A DNA stretch of 64,000 bases from an uncultured Dialister sp. Lineage in GTDB: Bacteria > Bacillota > Negativicutes > Veillonellales > Dialisteraceae. Position numbers and translations under genes: made by a program. Under the pieces are notes generated by a model that did not search any database, was not told the DNA's origin, and saw only the letters and a program-made list of their open reading frames with translations. The first letter of the stretch is position 1. Every line of letters starts with the position of its first letter. The stretch spans positions 1 through 64,000 of the forward strand of contig CAKQBK010000002.1 of assembly GCA_934216155.1 (NCBI GenBank). The letters are read 5' to 3'. Below, piece by piece: positions 62,712 to 64,000 of this stretch.

Positions 62712-63016
62712 TTGCAACTGATTTGTGTCATGTTTCATGTGAAACATTTCACACAAAGGTTATTATTCTGCAGATTTCTGCTGTGAAACATCTCTTGTTA
62801 TTGGCAAGTGACAAGGTTAAAAAGGGTTATAGAAGGTTATGAGAAGACGGTTTTTCACATAACCTTTTATAACCCTTTTTCTTTGGAATCAACGATTTGT
62901 GTAAATAACGATATATGCACAATAATAACCTTGTGACAAGCGGTGGTGTAAAGATGTTAGATTAAAGTGTATATAGAGGATACCCTTTTACGCCATGTTT
63001 CCCGTGAAACATGTCT
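62712..63016. repeat. R3 between parS-like sites
   Basis: CATGTG parS-like core near 62,732, R3 (about 62,755-62,990) and CCCGTG parS variant 62997, which reaches to 7 bases from the brnQ stop codon. Confidence 0.68.
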
Positions 63017-64000
63017 CTACCGTTTCCCCACTTGTTTCACCATCATTCCCAATATCACACCGACGGCGAAGAAGCAGATCCAGCCCAAACCGTAGTGAGA
63101 GAGGGGAACCGCTTGCATGAGGGCATCAATGGCAGGCATGGAAAGTCCGGCGGTATGGCAGCCATCGTAGAGGGCGGGGATCAAAGTCAGAAGGGTGGCA
63201 CAGACATAGACACTTCTGGCGCCGCCGTAGAGGCTATTTCCAAAGGTGAGGAAAATGAGGGAAATGGTGAGCGGATAGAGGAACATCAAAACCGGCACCG
63301 CCGCTGCGATGATGGTAGAGAGGCCGCACAGAGCGATGACAAAGGAAATCACTGAAAAGAGGGTGGCCCACATTTTATAGCTCAGAACAGGAAGCAGTTT
63401 ATTGAAATATTCGCCGCAAGCGGTGATGAGGCCCACGCTGGTGGTGAGGCATGCCAGGAGCACAATGAGTCCCATGAGAATGCGACCGTAGGAACCAAAG
63501 TAATGGACAGAAATCGCTACCAGCACGTCAGCACCATTGTCTTTGATACCCATTTCACTGACAGAGCTGGCACCGATGTAAGCGAGAAATACATAAATCA
63601 CAGCCAGACAGAACCCGGCGATGATGCCACTCTTTAAGGTATCGGTAGCCACTTCTTCATTGGTTTTTGCACCGAACTGACGGACCGCATTGACCACAAT
63701 GATGCCGAAAACAAAGCCCGCTAACGCATCCATGGTGTTATATCCATCCAAGAATCCCTGGGTCAGTGCTTTCAGAGACGGGGCATAAGAATCCCTGGGG
63801 GCTTGCCACGGGCCGATAGGAGAAATGGTGGCAGAAATGAAAAGAATGGCAAGAAATACAAGAAGGGCCGGGGTGATCAATTTCCCAATGCGGGCCACCA
63901 ATTTAGACGGATTGGACGCCAGCCACCAAGACAGAAGGAAAAAGAGAAACGCAAATCCACAGAGTGCCGTTTGTTGCATTGATTCTGTAAAGAACGGTGC
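63017..64000 (-). CDS. brnQ: Branched-chain amino acid:cation symporter BrnQ, partial at window edge
   Basis: The 327 visible residues are the C-terminal three quarters of a BrnQ/LIVCS transporter, with about nine membrane helices. GFLDGYNTMDALAGFVFGIIVVNAVRQFG is a family hallmark, as are LIVLLACLTTSVGLITACGEYF and AAVPVLMFLYPLTISLI. The frame stays open to the window edge (reading PFFTES before the first internal Met), so the start lies beyond 64,000. It imports leucine, isoleucine or valine with sodium or protons. Confidence 0.93.
   Translation of the reverse strand, partial: APFFTESMQQTALCGFAFLFFLLSWWLASNPSKLVARIGKLITPALLVFLAILFISATISPIGPWQAPRDSYAPSLKALTQGFLDGYNTMDALAGFVFGIIVVNAVRQFGAKTNEEVATDTLKSGIIAGFCLAVIYVFLAYIGASSVSEMGIKDNGADVLVAISVHYFGSYGRILMGLIVLLACLTTSVGLITACGEYFNKLLPVLSYKMWATLFSVISFVIALCGLSTIIAAAVPVLMFLYPLTISLIFLTFGNSLYGGARSVYVCATLLTLIPALYDGCHTAGLSMPAIDALMQAVPLSHYGLGWICFFAVGVILGMMVKQVGKR

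Larger units (their letters stand above)
708..63010. promoter_or_regulatory. parS: Dispersed parS (ParB-binding) sites, about 70 in the window
   Basis: Exact GTTTCACGTGAAAC cores start at 1510, 2473, 5046, 6838, 8192, 8967, 14614, 14829, 16115, 17833, 19265, 28829, 29478, 32080, 32255, 33753, 34625, 37161, 37505, 38135, 38180, 39508, 39940, 41735, 41951, 43231, 44189, 44330, 44635, 46312, 46619, 48201, 48928, 49143, 51020, 54387, 56033, 57637, 59022, 60419 and 61367. One-mismatch cores (CCCGTG, or CACGGG in the other orientation) start at 708, 3537, 3810, 8299, 9232, 10979, 11133, 11352, 11481, 12615, 12842, 18164, 19483, 20657, 23957, 24210, 26268, 26484, 27250, 28097, 28467, 29259, 31709, 32573, 34774, 37005, 37729, 48811, 51253, 53755, 57301 and 62997. 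The exact form equals the well-known Bacillus ParB site, and parB is in the window. Counts were made by eye. Confidence 0.9.

Overview
The window looks like the replication-origin region of a diderm Firmicute of the class Negativicutes, possibly a Dialister-like Veillonellaceae member (inference). Firmicute-type dnaA-dnaN-yaaA-recF and parA-parB genes occur beside an OmpA-type outer-membrane protein and a lone MlaD-like protein. The genus cannot be settled from sequence alone.

Layout. Positions 1-17,300 are mostly minus strand: an SGNH esterase, three Sel1-repeat genes, an M23 peptidase, a DUF4446 protein, parB-parA, an ArsR regulator, a sodium/solute symporter, a HAD phosphatase and the OmpA protein. 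Positions 18,200-25,850 carry ppk2, a DciA-like DUF721 gene, recF, yaaA, dnaN and dnaA, also minus. DnaA-box clusters lie on both sides of dnaA, so oriC is probably bipartite and centred near 23.6-26.1 kb. To the right most genes are plus strand: rnhA, pilB-pilT-pilC, a HAD phosphatase, tex, a gltB remnant, an M24 peptidase, aroD and two larA paralogues flanking corA. They continue with an ISLre2-type insertion sequence, a cupin, a truncated LigB/AMMECR1 protein, two nitroreductases, a BI-1 protein, an EamA transporter, an mlaD-like gene and an edge-truncated brnQ. Three tRNA genes are present.

The striking feature is what lies between the genes. Nearly every gap is a mosaic of repeat modules. 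parS: the ParB site TGTTTCACGTGAAACA and close variants. By eye I count about 40 exact 14-bp cores and about 30 one-mismatch cores in 64 kb. R1: a hairpin of about 75 bp starting GGCGAGC and ending GCTCGCC. R2: a hairpin of about 45 bp with GGGGCGC/GCGCCCC arms. H: heptamer tracts of the TCACTCC/TAACTCC type attached to R1 and R2. R3: a palindrome of about 200 bp rich in GGTTATAA, often with a parS at each end. R4: a MITE of about 230 bp with terminal repeats AATGCTGTTAAGTTAAG and 10-bp target duplications. These modules run up to gene ends, supply stop codons to several genes, and sit inside one another.

Embedded in the mosaic are small toxin-antitoxin cassettes that look like type I (RNA antitoxin) systems. 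Two complete Fst-like loci and one orphan antitoxin lie at 37.1-38.5 kb, a third complete locus at 57.3-57.6 kb, and a different convergent hydrophobic-peptide/RNA pair at 53.0-53.5 kb. In several of them a parS lies immediately upstream of a promoter. The main hypothesis is that ParB, encoded at 9.3-10.1 kb, meets an exceptionally parS-dense origin domain whose sites were spread by the repeats.
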